Shown here one piece after another: positions 19,201-27,112 of a stretch of 64,000 nucleotides of DNA. How positions within the stretch are numbered: the first letter of the stretch is position 1; each line of letters opens with the position of its first letter. The DNA is from Campylobacter lari subsp. concheus. Lineage in GTDB: Bacteria > Campylobacterota > Campylobacteria > Campylobacterales > Campylobacteraceae. A program made the position numbers and the translations under genes. Location: the NCBI RefSeq assembly GCF_008245025.1, contig NZ_CP043426.1, forward strand, positions 248,001 through 312,000. The letters are read 5' to 3'. Below the pieces are notes generated by a model. That model ran no database searches and had not been told where the DNA came from. It worked only from the letters and a program-made list of their open reading frames with translations.

Positions 19201-19397
19201 TGTGGAATTGGGAAGAAGCAGAAAAAATATATACAAAAGAATGGATTATTAAAGATGTTCAGAGTGCTTTAGATTATATAAAATCTGTTTTAAATTATAA
19301 CAGCAGAGAGTCGTTAAGAAAAAAAAATATAGATATTGTAAAAAATAGATATAATAATGTAAAAATATATCAAGAATTGAAGGAAAAAGTTTTATAG
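16287..19397 (+). CDS. Large coiled-coil protein with two glycosyltransferase-like domains
   Basis: The 1036-residue protein has four parts. Residues 1-135 are a small alpha/beta domain I do not recognise. Residues 139-264 are six 21-residue coiled-coil repeats followed by a Lys-rich amphipathic stretch. Residues about 305-690 form a GT-B-like domain (VIGYGGKIQPEWG, SVDYLYGFRPK). Residues about 695-1030 form a second GT4-like domain with GMVGITPQSKRLDRALD, YIKGMRPEQYEWM and the ESFHYALADGV motif typical of the nucleotide-sugar site. It is probably a capsule glycosyltransferase held at the membrane by the coiled coil. An in-frame TTG (16278) exists, but the ATG at 16287 has AAAAGG at a 9-base spacing. 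Whether both GT domains are active is unknown. Confidence 0.75.
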   Translation: MRIVDILNYFKDSGFNKIVNLAINDNIEIYCKISDEFVLPYSDNLQDIQDKTIVLINIADIISSKEIFNSSIAVVCFCTKDEIITHTNLANLFSRYKLEIINIQDTNINLIAILALKNINIQYNDEKLILSQRCEILSKELEDYKGSRLKYKRLYQTSYKELNDYKTIYKEQVKSNEILSKELNDCKTIYEEQVKSNEILSKELNDCKTIYEEQVKSNEILSKELEDYKGSRLKYKRLYEKCLKELEDYKGSRLKYKRIASFYEFKYKQLKQQKIVKIALRIKKIFNLFKKRQFRKSLTLESKIEDLYKIVYTNKKLNDFIKKNQDKPVILLYGDINLNIVDGSSVWLSSIFNLAILDAHVIIFSKVNIKNNLVISNFITNIKNNYLILEPKDLNIKEELSVPEISQILNYIDYVVPNIQLLITRGMQITYELTRNNNFKYRLVPYLTDFYILNNDGIQLKELVEDLLKNINRHVNFWLWQTQEMKEFVEQKIGIKFNNSCYFPPVVFDKNTNIKQKYIKKSDEIVIGYGGKIQPEWGILELISKVKDLNKNGRKIKLLIISSKISAKSSFGSYPEFVEKINKYLSYDFIEFVSNLNREQTLERLSSVDYLYGFRPKYFEQSTLEISTKILESLVLEKPIICYPNIINKKLFGKQYPYFINEIDELESVIENKNQVEIDYKALVFPYLFDNRKNFFEDKLSDVKNKKITIASHDYKFIDHFYSYLKSIGFMVDKDLWEWGDNKYLDRSKYCVHNSDVIFCEWGLSNAVWYSKNISENNKLIVRIHAQEVRQKAVKFGHQLNIENVDKIIFVSERIRKLALDIFGWQENTTCVIPNYVLMDDFICNDLHKKIGLNFGMVGITPQSKRLDRALDLLENILKIYPEAKLYIKGMRPEQYEWMHAPGRVCELEYYYKQYDRIEKNIALKNAVVFDEYGNNMPEWYQKIDFILSPSDHESFHYALADGVISGCIPILWNWEEAEKIYTKEWIIKDVQSALDYIKSVLNYNSRESLRKKNIDIVKNRYNNVKIYQELKEKVL
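16701..17078 (+). repeat. Six in-frame 63-bp tandem repeats (two unit types, A-B-B-B-A-A)
   Basis: Units begin at 16701, 16764, 16827, 16890, 16953 and 17016, each exactly 63 bases (21 codons, three heptads). Type B units (16764, 16827, 16890) encode KELN-DCKTIYEEQVKSNEILS with few changes. Type A units (16701, 16953, 17016) encode KELEDYKGSRLKYKR. All start AAAGAGTTA. The array keeps both reading frame and heptad phase whatever the copy number. Confidence 0.95.
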
Positions 19398-19405
19398 GAA
19401 AATTT

Positions 19406-21406
19406 ATGAAAAACTCGTTTTTAGAATCTTTTTTTCCGGAATTATATCAAGAAATTGAATTTGATGTCTTAAATGCAGAATATACAAAAGTGAAACAAGG
19501 ATATTTAAAAGGTCATAGTGGTAATAAAATTTCAGATTTTTTGGTCACATCTGAAAAAGATTGGGACAAGACTTTTTTTATGAAATCATCGGAAGCGTGG
19601 CATTTTCATACATTATCTAGATCTTTGGTTTTATTACTACATAGTAAGATTGTAACAAGAGAATCTAAAGAATTAGTTTTTGAGCATGTGAAAAATTGGT
19701 ACACATGGAACGAGAAGACTAATCGAAAACATGAACAAGTATGGTCAGGACACACTGTAGCTTTAAGATTAGATTTTTTATTACTTTGTTATTGTTTAAT
19801 GGATAAGCAGCAAGTGCCATTTTGGCTTATTGCAAGTATAGAAAAACATATGGAATATCTATTAAATGATGAAAATTATGATGGAAACTGGAACCATGGA
19901 TTAGATCAAAATATTATTTTGTTAAAGACTGAATTTGTTTTTAAAAAATGGAATATTCAGGATAAAATCATATATAGAATAATGGATAATTTTAAGCATG
20001 CTTTTGACGAAGAAGGTGTTACCAATGAACAAGCTATAATGTATCATCATTACAATATGTCTAGATTTTCACATGTTTTAAATTTATTTAATTTTATAAA
20101 TGTGTGCCAAAGTTTAAATTTAGAAGAGATGATAAAAAAGGCAAGCGTCTTTTTGAAGTATTCCTTAACTCCTAGTGGAAAATATATCCCAATAGGGGAT
20201 ACTCCTTATATTACTCCAAATTTTAAAATAATGAATGATGATTTAAAATGGTATTATGAGCGAATCTTAGCAGATAAATCATATCCTTTGGTGCAAATTT
20301 ATAAGAGAGGATATGTTTTTGGAAGAAGTTCTTGGGAAAATAATGCATCTCAGTATTCTATTAGATTTGGTCCAGCTAGAATTATTCATGGCCATAATGA
20401 TCATATGAGTTTAACTTATTTTTTTAACAATAAAATGGTTTTAATAGATGGTGGTTTTGGAGGATATCAGAAAACTCCTTATAGAACCTTTTTACAAAGT
20501 CCTTTATCGCATAATGTTGTTTTCATAGAGAAAGCTAGAAAATTTTTGTGGAGCAGTGAAACCTATTTAATGATAAATTTATCTCATAAAGATAAAAGTT
20601 ATTATGTATTTCAAGATGAACCTTATGAAAATGTAAGTCGTTTTAGAGCAATTTATATTGATATTAAAAAAGATATTTTTTTTGTCGTTGATAAAATAAT
20701 TTCTATCAAGAGTGAAATATTTATTCAAAATTGGAATTTTTCTAGTGATTGTATTTTTAGTATTGAAAAGGATTATATAAAAATAGTAGATGGAAATAAC
20801 ACTTACAAAATGTATTATCATATCACATTGGGTGATGAAATAGAAATTTCTGAGTTAAAATTTTATAAAGATAAAAATGGACTAAATATTCTCGGTGGAA
20901 TTGCTGGAGAAAATAATGAAAAATATATTCCTATAAAAAATCTTAGAACACGTAAAACCGGAAAAAATGTATTTTTTTCTAATATATTTTCTTTGACAAG
21001 AAATGCTTTTATGATAGATGAAAATGATTTTAGTTTAATGTGCTATGAACAACAGTATATATGCGTAATTAAGTCTACATTGGATTTGCTTTGCTCTACT
21101 GTTGTTAAAAAGTTAAGTACTGTTTTAGAGAATAAAGAGCATTATAAAATCAAACATGACATTCCTTTGATAACGAAATCTCAATATTTATTGGTAAAAA
21201 TAAATCCTATTGATAAAAATAATGAATTTTGTTCATATTACTATATCACTTCTATTGAAGGAGTTAAATTGCGTTTTGATAGGTATTATTTAGTCGAAAA
21301 TAATAGTGATGAAAAAATAATATTTATGCTTCCTGCTTTGTCTTCAGGAAGTATTGAGATAGAATTGATTGAAATGAATAAAAATACTTTAGAGGGAGTA
21401 AATTAA
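19406..21406 (+). CDS. Heparinase II/III family protein
   Basis: The 666-residue protein has an N-terminal helical (alpha/alpha toroid) half with WSGHTVALRLD (about 115) and NWNHGLDQN. The C-terminal beta-sandwich half carries the family signature around residues 327-350 (RIIHGHNDHMSL...LIDGGFG) and a downstream SPLSHNVV. Heparinase II/III enzymes cleave uronic-acid glycans by beta-elimination, usually in the periplasm. No signal peptide is seen here, so a cytoplasmic role or use as a polymer-modifying enzyme is possible. It sits 8 bases after the double glycosyltransferase gene, in a locus that makes UDP-ManNAcA. Confidence 0.8.
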   Translation: MKNSFLESFFPELYQEIEFDVLNAEYTKVKQGYLKGHSGNKISDFLVTSEKDWDKTFFMKSSEAWHFHTLSRSLVLLLHSKIVTRESKELVFEHVKNWYTWNEKTNRKHEQVWSGHTVALRLDFLLLCYCLMDKQQVPFWLIASIEKHMEYLLNDENYDGNWNHGLDQNIILLKTEFVFKKWNIQDKIIYRIMDNFKHAFDEEGVTNEQAIMYHHYNMSRFSHVLNLFNFINVCQSLNLEEMIKKASVFLKYSLTPSGKYIPIGDTPYITPNFKIMNDDLKWYYERILADKSYPLVQIYKRGYVFGRSSWENNASQYSIRFGPARIIHGHNDHMSLTYFFNNKMVLIDGGFGGYQKTPYRTFLQSPLSHNVVFIEKARKFLWSSETYLMINLSHKDKSYYVFQDEPYENVSRFRAIYIDIKKDIFFVVDKIISIKSEIFIQNWNFSSDCIFSIEKDYIKIVDGNNTYKMYYHITLGDEIEISELKFYKDKNGLNILGGIAGENNEKYIPIKNLRTRKTGKNVFFSNIFSLTRNAFMIDENDFSLMCYEQQYICVIKSTLDLLCSTVVKKLSTVLENKEHYKIKHDIPLITKSQYLLVKINPIDKNNEFCSYYYITSIEGVKLRFDRYYLVENNSDEKIIFMLPALSSGSIEIELIEMNKNTLEGVN

Positions 21407-21410
21407 AGTT

Positions 21411-23177
21411 ATGTTTTGGAAAGAAGATGATTTGATAGATATTGCCATAGGAAAAATAGCAACACAAAGTTCTGTATGTAAAATGTCTAGAGAAAATGAT
21501 GCTTGTAGGGCAGTTAATCCTTGTGTATATAATCAAAAAATACCTTATAGTAGTTGTACTGCTTGTGAATTTAATCCATGGTGGATGATAGATTTAGAAT
21601 CAGAATATAAAATAGAGACTATTCTTGTTTATAATAGTTCAATAGATCCAGAAGCAATAAAAACATTAGAGGTTTATGTTTCTAATGATAAGGAGCATTG
21701 GCAATATATTGAAAAAGATTTATTTGTATGGAATAATTTAAATTCTATAGAGATTAGTTTATCTCAAAGAATATCTGCAAGATACGTAAAATTTTCACTT
21801 CAAGGGAAAAATTCTTTAAAGTTAAAAAAAGTTCAAATTTTTATAAGAAAGTATAAAGGTATTATAATTCCTACCCGACAAGATGGTTTTGGTGCTAGAA
21901 TGATAGCTGTTTTAAATGCTATGTATTTAGCTGAAAAAACAGGATTTAAATTTGGATTGTGGTGGTTACCTAGAAGTAAAAAAGATAAATATGATGTTTT
22001 TGTTGAAAAAGAAGAGGATATTTTTAATTTTAATTTTCTGAAAAAATACTCTTATACAAATAGGAAGATAGATTTTATAGAGCCAATTAATGTTATAGAT
22101 ATAAAAAATATTTCCGAAGGTTGTTTTGGAGAAATGCTGGGATATTGGAAGGCAGATATAATAAATCATGAGTGTATTGGTGTCCATGATTATTTTGAAA
22201 GATGTAAAAAATTATGGAGAGAAATTTGTTTTACGGAAAAATATAGAAAAATTATTCAGTATTTTAAAACAAATGATTTTGATAAATATGTGGGAATTCA
22301 TATTCGCAATGGAGATAATATCATGAGATATGATTATAGAAAAGTAATATTTCATGATATGTTATTTGATAGATTTTTTCCCTTGGAGTTGGTTGAAAAG
22401 CTAGTTTTTGAATTATATCAAAGTGGCAAAAAGATAGTTTTAATTGGTCCAGATGAAGAGGTTATTGCCAAATTAAAAAATTCTATTAATAGTTTATATG
22501 GTAATGATTTTATAGTTTTATCTAGTGATTTCCAGGGTATTAAAATAGAAGGTGAAATGGAAAAAATATTTTTTGATTTGTGTTTATTATCAAATTTGAA
22601 ATCTGTATTTTGTTCTAAATCATCATTATATATGAAACTAGCTTGTTTAATAGGAGATTGTAAAATTAAAAGATTTACTGATTTGTTTTCAATAGAAGAG
22701 CAGCTAGACATAATTTTTAATTCAAAAATGCAGATTAATAATCTACATAGAGCAGCTTCTTTTGCATATATGTACTTTACAATTAAAGATAATTATAATT
22801 TTTCTTATGAAATAAAAAATGACATTTTAAATAAGGCCTTTGAAAACGATCCAGAAAATTATATATATATTATAGAACAGACAAAACTTGCATTAATTTA
22901 TGGTAATATGGATATTGCTGAGCAAAAAATATCTTTTTATATGAAACAAGATTATAACATTGTAATGGAGACTATATTTAGTAAATTACCTTGTGAGACA
23001 CAATCTGGATACAATAGGCAACCATTAGCTCAAATAATTTTTTTTAATTTATTACAAGATTTAAATATTGAAAATATAACATATTCTTTAGGTCATATTT
23101 TATTTAAATTTTATGAGTACTTTAATAATTTTGAAAAAATGAAAGAGTATGATAAATTTAAGATTTACAAGGATTAG
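21411..23177 (+). CDS. Discoidin (F5/8C-like) domain fused to a fucosyltransferase-like domain
   Basis: The 588-residue protein starts with a galactose-binding-like domain (about 8-145: IAIGKIATQSS, PWWMIDLES, YVSNDKEHWQYI, ISARYVKFSL). This resembles F5/8 type C lectin domains. From about 150 comes a GT11/GT23-type domain with PTRQDGFGARMIAVLNAMYLA and the GDP-binding motif HIRNGD (about 296-301). A helical tail of about 150 residues follows. It likely transfers fucose or another 6-deoxyhexose from GDP, which the downstream gmd/reductase genes would supply. The ribosome-binding site is weak (GAGGGA about 13 bases upstream). Confidence 0.75.
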   Translation: MFWKEDDLIDIAIGKIATQSSVCKMSRENDACRAVNPCVYNQKIPYSSCTACEFNPWWMIDLESEYKIETILVYNSSIDPEAIKTLEVYVSNDKEHWQYIEKDLFVWNNLNSIEISLSQRISARYVKFSLQGKNSLKLKKVQIFIRKYKGIIIPTRQDGFGARMIAVLNAMYLAEKTGFKFGLWWLPRSKKDKYDVFVEKEEDIFNFNFLKKYSYTNRKIDFIEPINVIDIKNISEGCFGEMLGYWKADIINHECIGVHDYFERCKKLWREICFTEKYRKIIQYFKTNDFDKYVGIHIRNGDNIMRYDYRKVIFHDMLFDRFFPLELVEKLVFELYQSGKKIVLIGPDEEVIAKLKNSINSLYGNDFIVLSSDFQGIKIEGEMEKIFFDLCLLSNLKSVFCSKSSLYMKLACLIGDCKIKRFTDLFSIEEQLDIIFNSKMQINNLHRAASFAYMYFTIKDNYNFSYEIKNDILNKAFENDPENYIYIIEQTKLALIYGNMDIAEQKISFYMKQDYNIVMETIFSKLPCETQSGYNRQPLAQIIFFNLLQDLNIENITYSLGHILFKFYEYFNNFEKMKEYDKFKIYKD

Positions 23178-23180
23178 CCA

Positions 23181-24515
23181 ATGAAAATTGCAATTCATTT
23201 TTATGGCCATCTTAGAACTTATAAAAAAACCTATGAATATTTTGTAAAAAATATTTTACATCCGAATTATACTTTTGCCAGCAATATTGATATTTTTTTT
23301 CATACTTGGGATGAATTGAATACAACTGATGGTATGGGTCCTTCTAGAAGATTATTTAATGCAAAATTAAATCATGTTAGTGTTACAAAAGAAGATATAA
23401 AAGAACTATTGTCTTTGTATAAGCCTAAAAGATACATTATAGAAAAAAAAGATGTTTTTTATGGGAGAGATGCTTCTATAAAAAGAGTTTATAAATTAAG
23501 AAAAGAATATGAAAAAGAAAAATGTTTTACATATGATTATTATATTTTTTTAAGATTTGATTTGTTGTTTGCCACACCTTTTTTGTTAGAAGAATTTATT
23601 AGTGTGTATTCAGGTGGAGAGATGTTAAAAATGACATCAGGATTACCAGAAAATTTTGTATTTATTGGATCAAATATATTTAGAAGATGCAAAGTTGCTG
23701 ATTTTAGGTTTTTTCAAGAGACAGATCTTTTTTGGATTTCAAATTATGGAGATGATTGGGATATATGGGTTGATAATAATTTTAACTTTGATGTTCGTTT
23801 TCCAGTTGTGCCTATAGCTATTGATTATAAATTAAATACGGATTTTTATATTTGGAGGGATATTTATGATTTAAAAAAAGATATAGATCCTTTAATTGAA
23901 GTTAGAAAATCTATATTAAAACATAATGAAATTGAAAAAAACAATCTTCTCCAAGAAAACCAGAAATTAAATCAAGAAAAAAACAATTTAAAAATAATTT
24001 TAAACTCATATGATATTCAGGAGAAAAAACTAAGAATATTAAATCTAGAACAAGATATTGTTTATAAAAAATTAAAAATAAAATTAAAAGAACAAAAAAT
24101 TAATAAACCAAAACCAATTATTAAGCGAATGCAAATTATATATTCTCAATCTGCAATATTCCGTATTCAAAATCAACTTTCATATAAACTAGGTCAAGCT
24201 ATGATAGTTAATTCAAAATCTATACTAGGTTACATAAGAATGCTTTTTGTATTATCTTATATAAAAGATAAACACAAACAAGAACAAAAAATCTACCAAG
24301 AAAAAATAAAAAAAGATCCTTCTTTAAAGCTACCTCCATTAGAAGATTATCTTGATTATCAAGAAGCCTTAAAGGAAAAGGAGTGTTTTACTTATAAATT
24401 AGGTCAAGCTCTTATACAAGCTAATAAAACTTGGTATAAGGGTGGGTATATCAGGTTGTTACTTGAAATTAGGAAGTTGAAAAGGGAATTTTTATATAAA
24501 CAAGGTATAAAATGA
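23181..24515 (+). CDS. Putative glycosyltransferase with coiled coil and YKLG tail
   Basis: The 444-residue protein has an N-terminal domain of about 235 residues starting KIAIHFYGHLRTY. Its DIFFHTWDE and YYIFLRFDLLF segments suggest a nucleotide-sugar-binding glycosyltransferase, though I cannot name a family. A short coiled coil follows (one NLLQENQKLNQEKN unit, about 254-268). The tail (about 300-444) contains two related motifs, SYKLGQAMIVNSKS...GYI and TYKLGQALIQANKT...GYI. The coiled coil and tail are encoded by a 547-bp sequence repeated perfectly at 35577-36123. The stop overlaps the next start by 4 bases. Confidence 0.65.
   Translation: MKIAIHFYGHLRTYKKTYEYFVKNILHPNYTFASNIDIFFHTWDELNTTDGMGPSRRLFNAKLNHVSVTKEDIKELLSLYKPKRYIIEKKDVFYGRDASIKRVYKLRKEYEKEKCFTYDYYIFLRFDLLFATPFLLEEFISVYSGGEMLKMTSGLPENFVFIGSNIFRRCKVADFRFFQETDLFWISNYGDDWDIWVDNNFNFDVRFPVVPIAIDYKLNTDFYIWRDIYDLKKDIDPLIEVRKSILKHNEIEKNNLLQENQKLNQEKNNLKIILNSYDIQEKKLRILNLEQDIVYKKLKIKLKEQKINKPKPIIKRMQIIYSQSAIFRIQNQLSYKLGQAMIVNSKSILGYIRMLFVLSYIKDKHKQEQKIYQEKIKKDPSLKLPPLEDYLDYQEALKEKECFTYKLGQALIQANKTWYKGGYIRLLLEIRKLKREFLYKQGIK
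23934..24480 (+). repeat. 547-bp perfect direct repeat, copy 1
   Basis: This copy is identical base for base, by visual alignment, to 35577-36123 at an offset of 11,643. It starts in the coiled coil and ends 35 bases before the stop codon of its gene. Sequence on both sides of the repeat differs completely. Confidence 0.95.
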
Positions 24516-25105
24516 TATTTCTACATCGTCAAAATAATCTAGAGTGGTATAATAAAAATTATGGTATAGAAATTGATTTAAGATATAATGGAAAATTAAT
24601 ATTAAATCATGATCTATTGAAGAAAAATATCTTATATTCTTATTTTGAGGAAAAAATTCAATTTATGAAAAATATTCCTATTATTTGTAATGTAAAAGAA
24701 TCAGGATTAGAAGAAAAAATTATAGAATTACTTGGTAATAATTTTGAGTATTATTTTTTAGATTCTCAAATTCCAGATATTTTAAGATTATCAAAAGATG
24801 GACATCAGGGTAAATTTATCATCAGAATTTCAGATGTTGAGTCTTATAATGAAAAACTTATGGAGATTAGTAAGCCTAAATATGTATGGGTGGATTATTC
24901 ACAATTTTCTAGTTTTGATATTAAGGATTATCAAGAATTTATTTATAATATCAAGCCAAAATTAGAGCAAGTTGAACCTATATTGGTTTCTCCTGAGTTA
25001 TATGATTTATCATATACGAAACTTATAAAACCTATTCAAAGTATTCTACCAAAAGGATTTTCTGTGTGTACTAAAAAACCTGAGCTATGGAGCTTTTATG
25101 TTTAA
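24512..25105 (+). CDS. Glycerophosphodiester phosphodiesterase-like protein (short)
   Basis: The 197-residue protein looks like a compact TIM-barrel GDPD. HR at residues 5-6 (MIFLHRQNN), GIEIDLRYNG (about 18-27) and LNHD (about 31-34) match the HR...ExD...HD catalytic pattern of the PLC-like phosphodiesterase superfamily. It is shorter than the usual 240-300 residues. It overlaps its neighbours by 4 and 8 bases and precedes a kinase and an aldolase, so it may act on a small phosphodiester in a precursor pathway rather than on lipid. The substrate is unknown. Confidence 0.6.
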   Translation: MIFLHRQNNLEWYNKNYGIEIDLRYNGKLILNHDLLKKNILYSYFEEKIQFMKNIPIICNVKESGLEEKIIELLGNNFEYYFLDSQIPDILRLSKDGHQGKFIIRISDVESYNEKLMEISKPKYVWVDYSQFSSFDIKDYQEFIYNIKPKLEQVEPILVSPELYDLSYTKLIKPIQSILPKGFSVCTKKPELWSFYV

Positions 25106-26396
25106 TTTAAGAAAAATAGCTGAAAAATATAAACTTATTATGGTTGATATTGATAATACCTTGTTTAATTACACATTTGCACATAAAAATGCTTTAGAAG
25201 CTGTAATGAAACAATATAATCTTACACTAGAAGATTATGATCTAGCAAAAAAGATGATTGCAAAGAGGGGATTATCTGCAAATCATCATAAAAAAGAATT
25301 GTATTTTAAAATTATTTGTGAAAATAAAAATATTCATTTTTCAAAAGCTAGTGAAATGTTTGAGTTGTATGTTTCTATTTTTACAAGAAATTTAAAAGTA
25401 GATAAAACAATGTTTGAATTTTTATGTTTTATTAAAACTCTTAATAAAAAAGTAATAGCTATAACAAACTTTTATTTTATTGAGCAAATCCATAAACTAA
25501 ATTGTGCGAATTTGACAAATATGATTGATTATTTGGTATGCTCTGAAGAATTTGAGCTTGAGAAACCAAATAAAGTGCTTGTTAATAGAGCTTTAGAGCT
25601 TTATGGGAAATTTATTGATGAAGAAGAAATTGTAATGATTGGAGATTCTATCGCCGATGATTTTCTAGGAGGAGGATATAGGATAAATTATTATCCATAT
25701 AATTGTTCAAAGCTACTGATTTCAATTTCTGGAAAAAGTGGAAGTGGAAAGACTACTTTGAGTAATGCTATTGATGAAATATACAAAAGTTTTATTATTA
25801 GTACTGATGGTTATCATAAATATGAAAGGCATTCTAAGATGTGGGAGAGGGTGACACACTATAACCCAGAAGCAAATAATCTTATTCAGTTAGCTATGGA
25901 TATAAAACATATTTATCAAGATATAGGAAATAAACTATATATACCATTATATGATCATAAAAATGGAGTGATTATTAAATCTGATGAGATTAAGATTAAA
26001 GATTTAGATATTGTGATTATAGAGGGTTTACACACTTTATATCAAGAGGTTATAGGAGATTTTGTAAAAATTAAAATATATATTGATTCAGATGAAGCAG
26101 ATAAACAGAAGATAAATAGAGATAGTAAAGAAAGAAATTATAGTCATTCTAAGATTATAGATACTATACAAAAACGAGAGGAAGATTATAAAAAATATCT
26201 TGAAAAACAAAAAGACAATGCAAATTTTCTAATTATAGTTAGAGATGGTATTTTTAAAATATGCTTAAGGGATATATTGTTAAATAATTACTTGCAAAAA
26301 GAATATACTGGTAGATATGAAGATTTGATCCAAACCGTAAAAGATATTTTTGATCTGATTTTGAAAAATAGATGGGTAATGGAAAATGATGTATAA
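25098..26396 (+). CDS. HAD hydrolase fused to a uridine kinase/phosphoribulokinase-like kinase
   Basis: The 432-residue protein has an N-terminal HAD domain with DIDNTLF (17-23), ITNF (motif II) and MIGDSIADD (motif IV, about 185). The C-terminal P-loop kinase has SGKSGSGKTT (about 211-220), STDGYHKYERHSKMW and IIEGLHTLY, as in the uridine kinase/phosphoribulokinase family. One chain therefore carries a phosphatase-like and a kinase domain. It lies between the GDPD-like and class II aldolase genes with overlaps on both sides. It probably prepares a phosphorylated small precursor for capsule decoration. The substrate cannot be inferred. Confidence 0.75.
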   Translation: MFNLRKIAEKYKLIMVDIDNTLFNYTFAHKNALEAVMKQYNLTLEDYDLAKKMIAKRGLSANHHKKELYFKIICENKNIHFSKASEMFELYVSIFTRNLKVDKTMFEFLCFIKTLNKKVIAITNFYFIEQIHKLNCANLTNMIDYLVCSEEFELEKPNKVLVNRALELYGKFIDEEEIVMIGDSIADDFLGGGYRINYYPYNCSKLLISISGKSGSGKTTLSNAIDEIYKSFIISTDGYHKYERHSKMWERVTHYNPEANNLIQLAMDIKHIYQDIGNKLYIPLYDHKNGVIIKSDEIKIKDLDIVIIEGLHTLYQEVIGDFVKIKIYIDSDEADKQKINRDSKERNYSHSKIIDTIQKREEDYKKYLEKQKDNANFLIIVRDGIFKICLRDILLNNYLQKEYTGRYEDLIQTVKDIFDLILKNRWVMENDV

Positions 26397-27111
26397 TAAT
26401 AAAAAGCTTGATGGGTGTATTAAAGACTACCAAGAATTGCGTAAAATTTTTGGTAATATTTTAGATGCCCCATCAAAAGGTGGAAATATTTCTATAAAGA
26501 ATGATGAATATTTTATTATTAAGGCTTCAGGTGAGGATTTAAAAAAAGAGCATAAAATTTCTATTTTTAAAAATAATGTCAATTCTTTTTCTTATTACAA
26601 AGATTATTCTGTAGATATTGTGAAACCATCTATGGAGATCAAAATGCATATGGTATTTAAAAATAAATATGTAGCACACTATCATCCTGTTTATATTTTA
26701 CCTTATTTATGTGCCAAAGAATATAAATTTGAAAATTATGAAACTATTGATTTTGCCTTACCCGGAAATGATTTATATGAAGCATTAAGTAAAAGTTATT
26801 CTTATCAAGAAAAGGGTGTTACGTTGTTGCGAAATCATGGTGTTGTTATTTACGCAGAGCAAATTCAAGATATAATAGAATTATATAATCAATTAAAAAG
26901 TGAATTTTTTGAACAAAATGATTTTGTTTATACTCCAGATGATGCAGTTGATAAGACTAATGAGGAGCTATGGTTGTTTAGAAATGTAATGGAAAATATT
27001 GCTAGTAAAAAACAAATTAATCTAAACCCATTAAAAGTGAGTGAAATTAATAAACTGTTAAATTTACCTGATGAGCAATACAGAAAAAAAATTATGGAAA
27101 GTGAGAATTAG
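26386..27111 (+). CDS. Class II aldolase/adducin family protein
   Basis: The 241-residue protein has GGNIS (32-36), PSMEIKMH with the acid E84, the zinc ligands H98 and H100 in AHYHP, and H151 in LRNHGVV. These are the L-fuculose-phosphate aldolase motifs. Such enzymes make or split ketose phosphates with DHAP or related substrates, and some members are epimerases or decarboxylases. Two adjacent ATGs (26386, 26389) could start it. It overlaps the HAD-kinase gene by 11 bases. Confidence 0.82.
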   Translation: MMYNNKKLDGCIKDYQELRKIFGNILDAPSKGGNISIKNDEYFIIKASGEDLKKEHKISIFKNNVNSFSYYKDYSVDIVKPSMEIKMHMVFKNKYVAHYHPVYILPYLCAKEYKFENYETIDFALPGNDLYEALSKSYSYQEKGVTLLRNHGVVIYAEQIQDIIELYNQLKSEFFEQNDFVYTPDDAVDKTNEELWLFRNVMENIASKKQINLNPLKVSEINKLLNLPDEQYRKKIMESEN

Positions 27112-27112
27112 A

